In this document: positions 25,181 to 33,235 of the stretch, piece after piece
Layout of the letters: every line of letters begins with the position of its first letter
Numbering within the stretch: the first letter of the stretch is position 1
Assembly (NCBI GenBank): GCA_964612675.1
Contig: CAZTDD010000052.1
Span: forward strand, 1-42,317
DNA: 42,317 nucleotides
Reading direction: 5' to 3'
Origin: CAZTDD01 sp964612675
GTDB taxonomy: Bacteria > Hinthialibacterota > Hinthialibacteria > Hinthialibacterales > JAKPRU01
Notes under the pieces: model-generated
Database searches by the model: none
What the model was told of the DNA's origin: nothing
What the model saw: the letters and a program-made list of their open reading frames with translations, nothing else
Made by a program: the position numbers and the translations under genes

Positions 25181-28027
25181 ATGAAGAAGTTTTTTACTGT
25201 CTCAATATCAATCGCGCTTTTATTTTGTTTTTCGGCGGGGTCTGGAATCGCACAAGAAGAGGCTTCCGCAGAGGAGAATCCCCAAAAGAAGAACGGCCTG
25301 GCGGATTTCCTGTCCGGCAACCTCGATACGCTGATGAAAGCGAATAACATCTTCTTCCCTTCAAAGAAGAAACCCACGAGTGAAGGCGAAGCGGCAGGTG
25401 AAGCCGCTGGAGAGACGGAAGAAGCAACAGAGGAATTATTCACACTGAATTTCAACAACGCCGGAATCGACAACGTATTGAAGTTTATCAGCGACATGAC
25501 CGGCAAAGTCGTCATGCGGGACGACGGTGTTCAGGGGCAAATCACGATCATCGTGCCCGAACAAGTGAATGAAGAGCAAGCGATGCGGTTCATCGAGCAG
25601 GCTTTCGCGCTGAAGAAGTTCACGCTCCACGAGACGGATTCCGTATTACTCGTTCTTCCTACCAATGTTGCAAAACAGATGGGACTCGAGGTCGATATCG
25701 GTATGGCCGAAGAACCGGGGAGTCCACGCATGAAGACCCAAATCGTGGAGATCGAGCACGCCAACGCGGGCCAACTGAAGGAGGACCTCAAAGAACTGAT
25801 ATCGGAAAATGCGATGATGATCGCCGACCCGCGCACCAATCAACTCATCATCACGGATTCAGGCACAAATATCGCGCGGCTGACAACAATCATTAAAGAA
25901 TTGGACCGCGCAGAAGAGGGCAGCGACATCATCACAAAGATCTTCCCTCTGAAATACACGGACGCCTCACAACTAGCCTCCGCACTGGATCAGATGATGC
26001 TTCATATGAACATGAAGCCGGGCGCGCAGCCGCAAAAGGGACCTCAGGCCAGTCCAACAAAGATCCTGGCGGATACGATAACGAATTGTCTGATCGTTTC
26101 CGGCCCGGAGAAAGATCTAGCGGTGATCAGAAACTTTGTCGACACGTTGGACCGCAGCGGTGCTTCCGGTCTGGAAACAACCACGATCAAGCTGAATGAG
26201 GCGGATGCAAACGAACTGGCTGAGGAACTCAACCGTGTGCTTCGGCGACGCAAGTCGGGGTTTCACGAAACGATGATTGGGGCGGATGAGTGGACGAATT
26301 CCATTATCGTGTCCGGCTATCCGGAGGACATCGAGACGGTCAAACGGTTGGCAAAACAGCTCGATGAAAGGAAAAGCGCGGACAAAGATACACGTGTGTA
26401 TGTGCTGGAAGAGGCGGATTGCACGGTTTTGTCCGATACGTTGTCGTCCGTATTGACACAAAGCGGGGGTGGCTACAGCTATTATCGCCGCTACTACGGT
26501 AGAGGCGACGACGAGGATGAACCGCAGATCACCGAAGATACCCGGCTGAATGCGCTCGTGATTACAGCAAAAAGAGAAGATTTTGAGATGATCGAAGCGT
26601 TGATCGAAAAACTCGACGTGGCATTGCCGGAATCGAAAGAAGAGCCCCGGATCTACCCCCTGCAGTATGCGGACGCGAGAGACGTGGCGGACCTGTTGAG
26701 CGAGTTGTTCAGCGACCGCGAGAATACTTTCGGGGGCTTCTTCTTCATGAGCCGAACATCTTCTATCAGTGGGCTATCGGGAAAAATCAAAGCAATCGCA
26801 GACCCGGCCACAAATTCGGTTGTCGTAATCGCTTCCAGCCCCCGGGGATTCGAAGTCGTTGAAGGGCTCCTCAAAGACTTGGATCGAGTGTCCCCGGAAT
26901 TCGGTTCCACGATGGTGGTGGAACTCAAACATGCCAATGCGGAGGAACTCGCCGAGAGTCTGACATCGCTGTTCGAAGAAGATCCTCGGCGACGGGGCCG
27001 TTCCATGTACAGTTTTTTCGGACGTGGAGGCGGCACTGAAGACCGTGAGATCAGTAATCTGGTCGGAAATGTTCGCGTCGTCGCAGACAACCGCACAAAC
27101 TCGCTGATGGTCACGACCCCAAAGCAGAACATGGATCCCGTGAAGAAAATCATTGAACAACTGGACCGGCCGACCTCGCAGGTTCTAGTGGATATCCTGA
27201 TCGTGGAGTTGAGCTCCGACTCCGATAGGAACCTCGGGATCCAATGGGGAGAAGAAGACGGCCGCGTGGAAGGCTCCGCGAACTTCCGCTTTCAGACTCC
27301 GTTTTTGGAACAGGATTTTGCGGAAACCGGTGAGAGATTCCGCTCGACAACGCTCACAAATTCTCAGTTCAGCGCCGTATTGAATATCCTGGCCAAGAGC
27401 AACAATACAAACGTTGTCGCACGGCCGAACATTCTTACTGCGAACAACAAGGAAGCCCGGGTGAACGTGGGGAGGGAAATCCAATACTTCACACAACTCG
27501 AATCCACGGAGACCGGAACGCTCCAGGAAACGGATTTCCGCGATGTCGGCTTGACTCTGGTCGTTACTCCTCAAGTGAATGAGAGTACACTCGATGGTGC
27601 GACGGGCGTAGTGACGCTGGATATTACTGTGACCACCGGCGATCAGGCGTTGGACGTGGCAGGACTCCCGGCCGGACTGCAGGCATTCACGAACCGCGAA
27701 GTAGAAACGAATGTGACCGTTGAGCACGGGATGACTGTGGTCCTTTCCGGCGTCATCGACGAGACCTGGACCGACAGCGAGCAGGGCATCCCGGGATTGA
27801 GTAAGATTCCCCTACTCGGAAATGTCTTCAAAAACAAAAGGAAGATTCGGACAAAGACAGAGTTAATTACATTTATTACACCCACTATTCTGGATACATC
27901 CGAACAGATACAGGAAGTCACCGACCGGCATATGGATACGGAGTCGTATCAGTACTGGCTGGAACACAAGGAAGAATTGGAAATCAAGAAGCAATTGCAG
28001 AGACAAAGCAGGGCCGACAGAGAATGA
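25181..28027 (+). CDS. gspD: Type II secretion secretin GspD with six N-domain repeats
   Basis: A 948-residue outer-membrane secretin; typical GspD is about 650-700. A signal peptide (MKKFFTVSISIALLF, ending near GIAQ) is followed by an N0 domain at about 85-160 (FTLNFNNAGIDNVLKFISDM). Then come six secretin_N-type repeats starting at about 185, 250, 328, 403, 486 and 575, each with a pattern like IADPRTNQLIITD, LADTITNCLIVSG or ADNRTNSLMVTT. The C-terminal secretin core (about 670-915) ends with GIPGLSKIPLLGNVFKNK, the hallmark of the family. It forms the outer-membrane exit channel. ATG at 25181 starts the signal peptide; the longer frame from 25019 lies over the previous gene. Confidence 0.94.
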   Translation: MKKFFTVSISIALLFCFSAGSGIAQEEASAEENPQKKNGLADFLSGNLDTLMKANNIFFPSKKKPTSEGEAAGEAAGETEEATEELFTLNFNNAGIDNVLKFISDMTGKVVMRDDGVQGQITIIVPEQVNEEQAMRFIEQAFALKKFTLHETDSVLLVLPTNVAKQMGLEVDIGMAEEPGSPRMKTQIVEIEHANAGQLKEDLKELISENAMMIADPRTNQLIITDSGTNIARLTTIIKELDRAEEGSDIITKIFPLKYTDASQLASALDQMMLHMNMKPGAQPQKGPQASPTKILADTITNCLIVSGPEKDLAVIRNFVDTLDRSGASGLETTTIKLNEADANELAEELNRVLRRRKSGFHETMIGADEWTNSIIVSGYPEDIETVKRLAKQLDERKSADKDTRVYVLEEADCTVLSDTLSSVLTQSGGGYSYYRRYYGRGDDEDEPQITEDTRLNALVITAKREDFEMIEALIEKLDVALPESKEEPRIYPLQYADARDVADLLSELFSDRENTFGGFFFMSRTSSISGLSGKIKAIADPATNSVVVIASSPRGFEVVEGLLKDLDRVSPEFGSTMVVELKHANAEELAESLTSLFEEDPRRRGRSMYSFFGRGGGTEDREISNLVGNVRVVADNRTNSLMVTTPKQNMDPVKKIIEQLDRPTSQVLVDILIVELSSDSDRNLGIQWGEEDGRVEGSANFRFQTPFLEQDFAETGERFRSTTLTNSQFSAVLNILAKSNNTNVVARPNILTANNKEARVNVGREIQYFTQLESTETGTLQETDFRDVGLTLVVTPQVNESTLDGATGVVTLDITVTTGDQALDVAGLPAGLQAFTNREVETNVTVEHGMTVVLSGVIDETWTDSEQGIPGLSKIPLLGNVFKNKRKIRTKTELITFITPTILDTSEQIQEVTDRHMDTESYQYWLEHKEELEIKKQLQRQSRADRE

Positions 28028-28058
28028 CAGAGACCAATAAAACGCAGGGGGAGTCAAT

Positions 28059-29873
28059 ATGACGAGGTGGTTGTCGATGGTGTTGGTACTTGTTGTGGGT
28101 GCCGTGCTCGGATATGCGATCCGCGATATCCCGGTGAATGTCGTTACGGAAACGATTTTCGGAGGGACAGAGACAGAGCAACTTCAACCTGTCAACCATT
28201 CCACCGATAGGGATGAGGAGTCCGATCCGGAACGATCCGAGGCTAGTAACGATCCCGAAATTCAGCCGTTCCCAGTCGCCGACAGAATCATCACCAGCAT
28301 GCTGCCGGGAATGTGCCTGACGCGTGTCCGGGTAAACGTTGCGGAGATACGGAACAGTACAGCCGAACAGGGACTATCCATGTTCCTTTTTGAGCCGGCG
28401 GTACAGGATATGCTCATCGCCATGTCCGAGAACGCGAGTCCGTCATTTGGACCGTTTTTGGGAACGCTGGCGGGGCAGGCGGAACGGATGGATCTTTTTT
28501 TATTGCCTCCTCCGGACGACTTTCCTATACCGGTAATCCTATTGACCGCTGACTGGCCTGAAGTGGATTACGCGGATTTGCGCGAGTCCCTTCGGGAACC
28601 GATCGCCGCTGAGCTGCCGGAAGGCGAGGAATACAGCCAATCAGTGGAACAGTTCACAGTAGAAGGTGTCCGCGCACCGAACGGAAACATCAGTTACGTT
28701 GTCACGGAGAACCGGGTTTGGATCTGCAATAACCAGGAGCAATTGCAGAAACTTCTTACCACCGACATACCACCATCGGAAACGGAATCGAGAGAGACCA
28801 CGTCCATTGACCGCGTTCCGGACGGACCGGTTGTGGCTGTGTTGAACCTGGAACCGGAACCCGCCGGAAAAGCCACACCAGCCGGACCCCTCGCGTTTCT
28901 GTCCGACATGGGATTGAGATCTGTGACAGTTGGTTGGGGCGCTGCACCCGGATCGCTTGTCGCGTTCGGCGAGTTCAAGGAAACCCCTGAGTGGGCCGAA
29001 GACTGGCCCGTCATCGAAGGAAATGCCTCATTGACACCGGGCACACTGGCAATTCTGGAATCAACGTTGCCGCCCCTCCCCTCGCCCAGGTTCACCGGAC
29101 GCTCTCCGTCCGGACGCTCTCCGTTCGGAGACCGACGGGCTATGGAGCGGAGACGCGACCATCCATCCGAACCGCCTGAAGAGACGAGCGGAAGGCGACG
29201 AGGAGGATTTCGTCCGCGGGGCGGAAGACCGGGTGCACCGGTTCTTGGAATGTTGACCCGTTTTCTTCCACCTGCGAAAAGCATTGCCGTTCGGCTCGCC
29301 GATGGAGAGGAAGAGCAAGTCGTCTGGTCGGTTTACTTCCGCGAAGGTGAGGACGGTCGGCTTGCCGAGTGGTCGGAATTTCTTACCAATTCGCCGTGGA
29401 GCGAATCGCAAGAACTGGATACGGGTCTCCATGAGGTCACTTTTCAGGGAGGTCCGTTAATGAACGCGTACGGGGTCAACCGCCTATTATACGCACAGCG
29501 AGACGGTGGCCTTACCTTCTATTCAAGTGAGGAGGCCGCACGTTCTTTAGGAGCTCCAGCAGGAAGTACTGGAGGCATTGTGATGGAGCCGAATGAAGAG
29601 GCGACAACCCGCCCGCAAATCCAAGCGGCGATTTCCCGGGAATTCCTTTCGATGCTGATTCACTCGGAGCGGAATAGCATCAACCCGGATTCTTCGAATG
29701 CTGAAATAATCCGAGAGTTTTTCGATGTATTGGGCCAATACGTCTCACCATTAAAGACGGAATTGGCACTTGTGGAGAACGGAATACGAATCGAGTTCAA
29801 AGGGGAGAATCAGTTGGCGCCTGTGATAGGGCCGGTATTCGTCACGTCCGCCTTCTTCCGCGGAGGCTTTTAA
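28059..29873 (+). CDS. Membrane-anchored protein of unknown function, end of secretion cluster
   Basis: A 604-residue protein that I do not recognise. Residues 1-22 contain a single hydrophobic helix (LSMVLVLVVGAVLGYAIRD) that could anchor it facing the periplasm. The body is a mixed alpha/beta region with DUF3352-like flavour (VWICNNQEQLQKLL, GTLAILESTLPPLPSP), but the resemblance is weak. Residues about 344-394 form an Arg/Gly/Pro-rich insertion (RSPSGRSPFG, RRRGGFRPRGGRPG), like those in the GspK and GspC-like proteins. GGGGGAG upstream supports the ATG, 31 bp after gspD, so it is probably co-transcribed and may be an accessory secretion factor (inference). Confidence 0.72.
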   Translation: MTRWLSMVLVLVVGAVLGYAIRDIPVNVVTETIFGGTETEQLQPVNHSTDRDEESDPERSEASNDPEIQPFPVADRIITSMLPGMCLTRVRVNVAEIRNSTAEQGLSMFLFEPAVQDMLIAMSENASPSFGPFLGTLAGQAERMDLFLLPPPDDFPIPVILLTADWPEVDYADLRESLREPIAAELPEGEEYSQSVEQFTVEGVRAPNGNISYVVTENRVWICNNQEQLQKLLTTDIPPSETESRETTSIDRVPDGPVVAVLNLEPEPAGKATPAGPLAFLSDMGLRSVTVGWGAAPGSLVAFGEFKETPEWAEDWPVIEGNASLTPGTLAILESTLPPLPSPRFTGRSPSGRSPFGDRRAMERRRDHPSEPPEETSGRRRGGFRPRGGRPGAPVLGMLTRFLPPAKSIAVRLADGEEEQVVWSVYFREGEDGRLAEWSEFLTNSPWSESQELDTGLHEVTFQGGPLMNAYGVNRLLYAQRDGGLTFYSSEEAARSLGAPAGSTGGIVMEPNEEATTRPQIQAAISREFLSMLIHSERNSINPDSSNAEIIREFFDVLGQYVSPLKTELALVENGIRIEFKGENQLAPVIGPVFVTSAFFRGGF

Positions 29874-29966
29874 GACCCCGACTCTATTTCCGCATTACAA
29901 CCGCCGTAAAAAGAGAATAGGCCGTGCGGATGCGAAAGTATCCGACGGCCCCAGATGAAAGGAAGA

Positions 29967-29983
29967 GGAACCGGAGCGGTTCC
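29967..29983 (+). terminator. Candidate terminator of the secretion operon
   Basis: GGAACCG (29967-29973) and CGGTTCC (29977-29983) form a 7-bp stem with a 3-nt loop. AGAGGA/TCCTCT around it can extend pairing, and TATTTTA follows a few bases later. It lies about 95 bp after the last gene. Confidence 0.5.
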
Positions 29984-30074
29984 GTCCTCTATTTTAGCCG
30001 TTCCGAGTTGCGGCAGCAACCGCACAAGATGTCCGTAACCGGACAGGCTGTCCTACCGAGTTTTTCAGCACTTT

Positions 30075-31148
30075 TTACAGCTCAAGCATCCGCGAGAGAG
30101 CCAACCGTGCGTCCTTGACGATGTTCTGCGGCACGATCACTTCGTTGACTTCTCCGAGTCGCTCCAGTGTATAGAGAAGGTTTTTGGGGCTGATTTTCCA
30201 CATGTTTGGACAAATCGATCGCTGAAGCGGGTGAATCTCTCGATCGGGGAATTCTCCCGCGAGACGGTGAACCATGTTCACTTCAGTTCCGACGAAAATG
30301 ACGCTCCCAGGGGGAGTATCTCGAACATACTGAATGATCTGCTCTGTAGATCCCGTGGCGTCAGAAAGCGCAACCGTCTCTTCAGGACATTCAGGATGGA
30401 CGATGATCCGACACCCCGGCTGTGCTTCGCGCGCTTGGCGGATATGTTCCGGAGTGAAATAGGTGTGAACGTGACAGTATCCCTTCCAGATAATGATTCG
30501 TGCATTCTCGATGGACTCCTCCGTGTTCCCCGCAAACGGTTTGGGAGAAAGCCAGTCCCAAATCAAAACCTGTTCTTTTGGAATATCGAGGTCGTTCGCT
30601 GTGTTTCGGCCCAGATGTTCATCCGGGAAAAATATCACTTTCTCTCGCCGGTCTAGACCCCAGCGAAATGCTTTTCCCGAATTGGAAGACGTGCAGGTCA
30701 ATCCCCCGTTGCGTCCACAAAAGGCTTTCACTTCGGCATCGGAATTGACGTAAGTAATGGGCAGAAGCCGACCTTCTCCCAAGACACCTTCCAGGGTGTT
30801 CCAGAGGGTTTCCACCTCGACGATGTTTGCCATATCGGCCATAGGACAGCCCGCGTAGAGATGGGGCAGAAAAACGCGTTGGTGCGGCTGCGCGAGGATA
30901 CGCGCACTCTCCGCCATGAAATGGACGCCACAAAACACGATGAATTCGGCCTTCGACTGTTCCGCAGCACGCTTGGACAGGAGAAACGAGTCTCCCCGAT
31001 AATCCGCAACCTGAATGATCGCTTCGCGTTGGTAGTGATGTCCCAATATGACAAGACGTTCCCCCAATTTGCTCTTGATCCGGTGAATCCGTTCGATGAT
31101 TTCCGCCGTGCTTAGCTGAATCGAGTTATCGGTGTTTGAGATGCTCAT
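30075..31148 (-). CDS. nadA: Quinolinate synthase NadA
   Basis: A 357-residue [4Fe-4S] enzyme that condenses iminoaspartate with dihydroxyacetone phosphate to quinolinate in de novo NAD synthesis. The three cluster cysteines are visible in YAGCPMADMAN, GLTCTSSN and HPECPEE. Other signatures are VILGHHYQREAIIQVADYRGDS near the N-terminus and GTEVNMVHRL near the C-terminus. The start at 31148 is chosen because GGAG lies 7 bp upstream; an upstream extension from 31223 has no support. nadB and nadC are not adjacent. It is transcribed divergently from the Tat-exported isomerase-like gene; a TATAAT (minus strand, 31278-31283) about 130 bp upstream may be its -10, but no good -35 is seen. Confidence 0.96.
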   Translation of the reverse strand: MSISNTDNSIQLSTAEIIERIHRIKSKLGERLVILGHHYQREAIIQVADYRGDSFLLSKRAAEQSKAEFIVFCGVHFMAESARILAQPHQRVFLPHLYAGCPMADMANIVEVETLWNTLEGVLGEGRLLPITYVNSDAEVKAFCGRNGGLTCTSSNSGKAFRWGLDRREKVIFFPDEHLGRNTANDLDIPKEQVLIWDWLSPKPFAGNTEESIENARIIIWKGYCHVHTYFTPEHIRQAREAQPGCRIIVHPECPEETVALSDATGSTEQIIQYVRDTPPGSVIFVGTEVNMVHRLAGEFPDREIHPLQRSICPNMWKISPKNLLYTLERLGEVNEVIVPQNIVKDARLALSRMLEL

Positions 31149-31321
31149 TCTACTCTCCGTATCCTTACAACTTCGGGCCCGATGTTCGCAGGAGGAAAAC
31201 CGGCAGGTCGGACATCTCCTCATGTCTGCAAAAGATATTCACCCTTGTCATTCTCCCAGGAACACATAACTTGGTCAATTATAGTAGCTTACGCTCATCC
31301 TTCCGGAAGCGAATGGGGGAG

Positions 31322-31351
31322 TTCGACAAACCGTTACGATTTCGACAAACC
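31322..31351. promoter_or_regulatory. Direct repeat in the nadA/isomerase divergent region
   Basis: TTCGACAAACC occurs twice, exactly 19 bp apart start to start (31322-31332 and 31341-31351). Two helical turns of spacing suggest a binding site for a dimeric regulator of the plus-strand gene; this is inference. Confidence 0.4.
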
Positions 31352-31430
31352 TGTGCGAAACTAGAGGATCTACTACCATACCGGATTTCAACAAACAGAA
31401 CAAATTCAATAAAAGACGGAGGACCTCCCA

Positions 31431-32993
31431 ATGACCAATAACCACAACGATCACCCGCCTTGCCGTTGCTGTATGTCGCCGACCTGTGCGAGCAGCGCAG
31501 TTTCTCGGCGTGAGTTTCTCGCTGCAGGAGCGGTCACCGCGAGTGGCCTGGCGCTTCTATCGTCCAGTGCCGCTGCGTCAAGCCGTGTGAAAGAACCGGA
31601 TCATATGTCCATCGATCTGCCACCGCTAAAAGTACAACCGGTATTGGCATACAACCTGTACTCGAAACGGGATATGACGAGCTGGCGTCCTTGGGGTGGC
31701 CTACACAGCGAGAAAGACATCGCCGAAGAAAAAGACCGAATTACCAAAGAACTGAACAAGATGGCGGAATCGGCTGAGTTCGGAGTCAATATTCTACCGC
31801 TGATCCCGGTCACAAATGCGGAACAGGCCGCCAAAGTAGCGAAGGGCAACCACGATGTCCTTTTGATGTATGCGGCCAACAGCGGCTTGAATGTTTTAGA
31901 AGCGCTGACCCACCCCGATAAGTGGACCATCATGTTTGTTCGAATGAAGTCCGGACCTGTATACCTGTGGTACGAGATCGCACACAACCGGTACCTTCGA
32001 AAAACCGTGGACGAGTACGGTCAGCCCGGCATGGATTACCAGGATGTGGTGGTCGACGATTATGACGAGATTCTGTGGCGGCTCAGGGCGCTGTATGGAC
32101 TCAAACAGACACTCGGCAAGCGCATCGTGGCGCTTGGAGGCCCCGGCGGGTGGGGCCATGGAGGCCGGAAAGCCCCTGATTTGACGCGCAAGATTTTCAA
32201 GATGGATCTGCATACCGTCGAATACGACGACTTGGGAGAGCGGATCAAATTAGCTCGAAAGAATGATGCTCTCGTCAAATGGTGTTATGACCAAGCGGAC
32301 AAGTATATCAAACAGCGCGGCGTATCGCTTGAAACGGATAGGAGTTTCGTGCGCAACGCCTTTGTTCTGAATGAAGTGTTCAAGGATCTCATGGACGAGG
32401 CAAAAACCGATGCGTTCACGATTCAACATTGCATGGGCACGGTTATGCCGATTTCGGAAACCACGGCGTGTCTACCCCTAACCTTGCTAAACGACGAAGG
32501 CTACACCGCCTATTGCGAATCCGATTTCGTAGTAATTCCATCCGGGATCCTGCTCCACTATATTTCAGGAAAACCCGTATTTCTCAATGATCCTACCTAT
32601 CCGCACCAAGGTGTTGTGACGTTGGCTCACTGTACGGCTCCGCGAAAGATGGATGGAGAGCATTATGAAAAAACTCGGATTCTGACGCATTTCGAGTCGG
32701 ACTACGGTGCCGCTCCAAAGGTCGATATGTCGAAAGGTGAGAAGATCACAGTGATCGACCCCGACTTCAATTTCCAAACCTGGCTCGGTTTTGAGGCAGA
32801 GATTATCGACCATCCGTTCTATGATATCTGTCGTTCTCAGATCGACGTTCAGATCAACGGCGACTGCGACACACTCTGTAGGGAAACAAAAGGGTTCCAT
32901 TGGATGGCCGCTTACGGGGACTACCTCAAGGAAACCGGATACGCCCTCAAGAAGGTAGGCATCGAATGGAATAACCTGACGAAGAAGGCCTGA
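31431..32993 (+). CDS. Tat-exported sugar-isomerase-like protein
   Basis: A 520-residue protein with a twin-arginine signal (SRREFLAAGAVTASGLALL) preceded by a Cys-rich stretch (PCRCCMSPTC). The mature part resembles the L-fucose/L-arabinose isomerase superfamily: an N-terminal Rossmann-like region (FGVNILPLIPVTNAEQAAKV, IVALGGPGGWGHGG) and a C-terminal part with PISETTACLPLTLLNDEG, CESD and FHWMAAYGDYLKETGYALKK near the end. Known family members convert aldoses to ketoses in the cytoplasm; export is unusual, and catalytic competence is not proven. GGAGG 6 bp upstream fixes the start. A good intrinsic terminator follows. Confidence 0.75.
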   Translation: MTNNHNDHPPCRCCMSPTCASSAVSRREFLAAGAVTASGLALLSSSAAASSRVKEPDHMSIDLPPLKVQPVLAYNLYSKRDMTSWRPWGGLHSEKDIAEEKDRITKELNKMAESAEFGVNILPLIPVTNAEQAAKVAKGNHDVLLMYAANSGLNVLEALTHPDKWTIMFVRMKSGPVYLWYEIAHNRYLRKTVDEYGQPGMDYQDVVVDDYDEILWRLRALYGLKQTLGKRIVALGGPGGWGHGGRKAPDLTRKIFKMDLHTVEYDDLGERIKLARKNDALVKWCYDQADKYIKQRGVSLETDRSFVRNAFVLNEVFKDLMDEAKTDAFTIQHCMGTVMPISETTACLPLTLLNDEGYTAYCESDFVVIPSGILLHYISGKPVFLNDPTYPHQGVVTLAHCTAPRKMDGEHYEKTRILTHFESDYGAAPKVDMSKGEKITVIDPDFNFQTWLGFEAEIIDHPFYDICRSQIDVQINGDCDTLCRETKGFHWMAAYGDYLKETGYALKKVGIEWNNLTKKA

Positions 32994-33030
32994 TTAAGAC
33001 AGACTGATTGGCTACGTATTATGTTCATCG

Positions 33031-33065
33031 CCGGCCCAGGAGTCCGACTTCTGGGCCGGTTTCTT
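33031..33065 (+). terminator. Rho-independent terminator after the isomerase-like gene
   Basis: Arms CCGGCCCAG and CTGGGCCGG enclose a short loop, followed by a T-rich tract (TTTCTTT). The inner part of the stem (CCAGGAGTC/GACTTCTGG) is related to the palindromes after both LamG genes. Confidence 0.8.
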
Positions 33066-33235
33066 TGAATGAAACCTGTTTTCATTTTTTTGCGGGTGCG
33101 AATACGTGTACTTCCAGTCTTCGCTTCGCCCCTCTATTCTATGGTTTTGCTGTTTGCCTATGTAAAATGGTTTGGCTCCGGCTTAATTCTTGTGTTTGTT
33201 TTACCTCGGTGAATACCCACATAGTAGAGGTTCTG

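Noticed and set aside
16045..28027. The cluster as a type IV pilus system
   Set aside because: The set of minor pseudopilins H-I-J-K and the GspL/GspM pair point to type II secretion; pilT and a major pilin are absent.
29924..30118. 64-codon plus-strand open frame
   Set aside because: It covers the terminator after the secretion operon and the 3' end of nadA, with no ribosome binding site.
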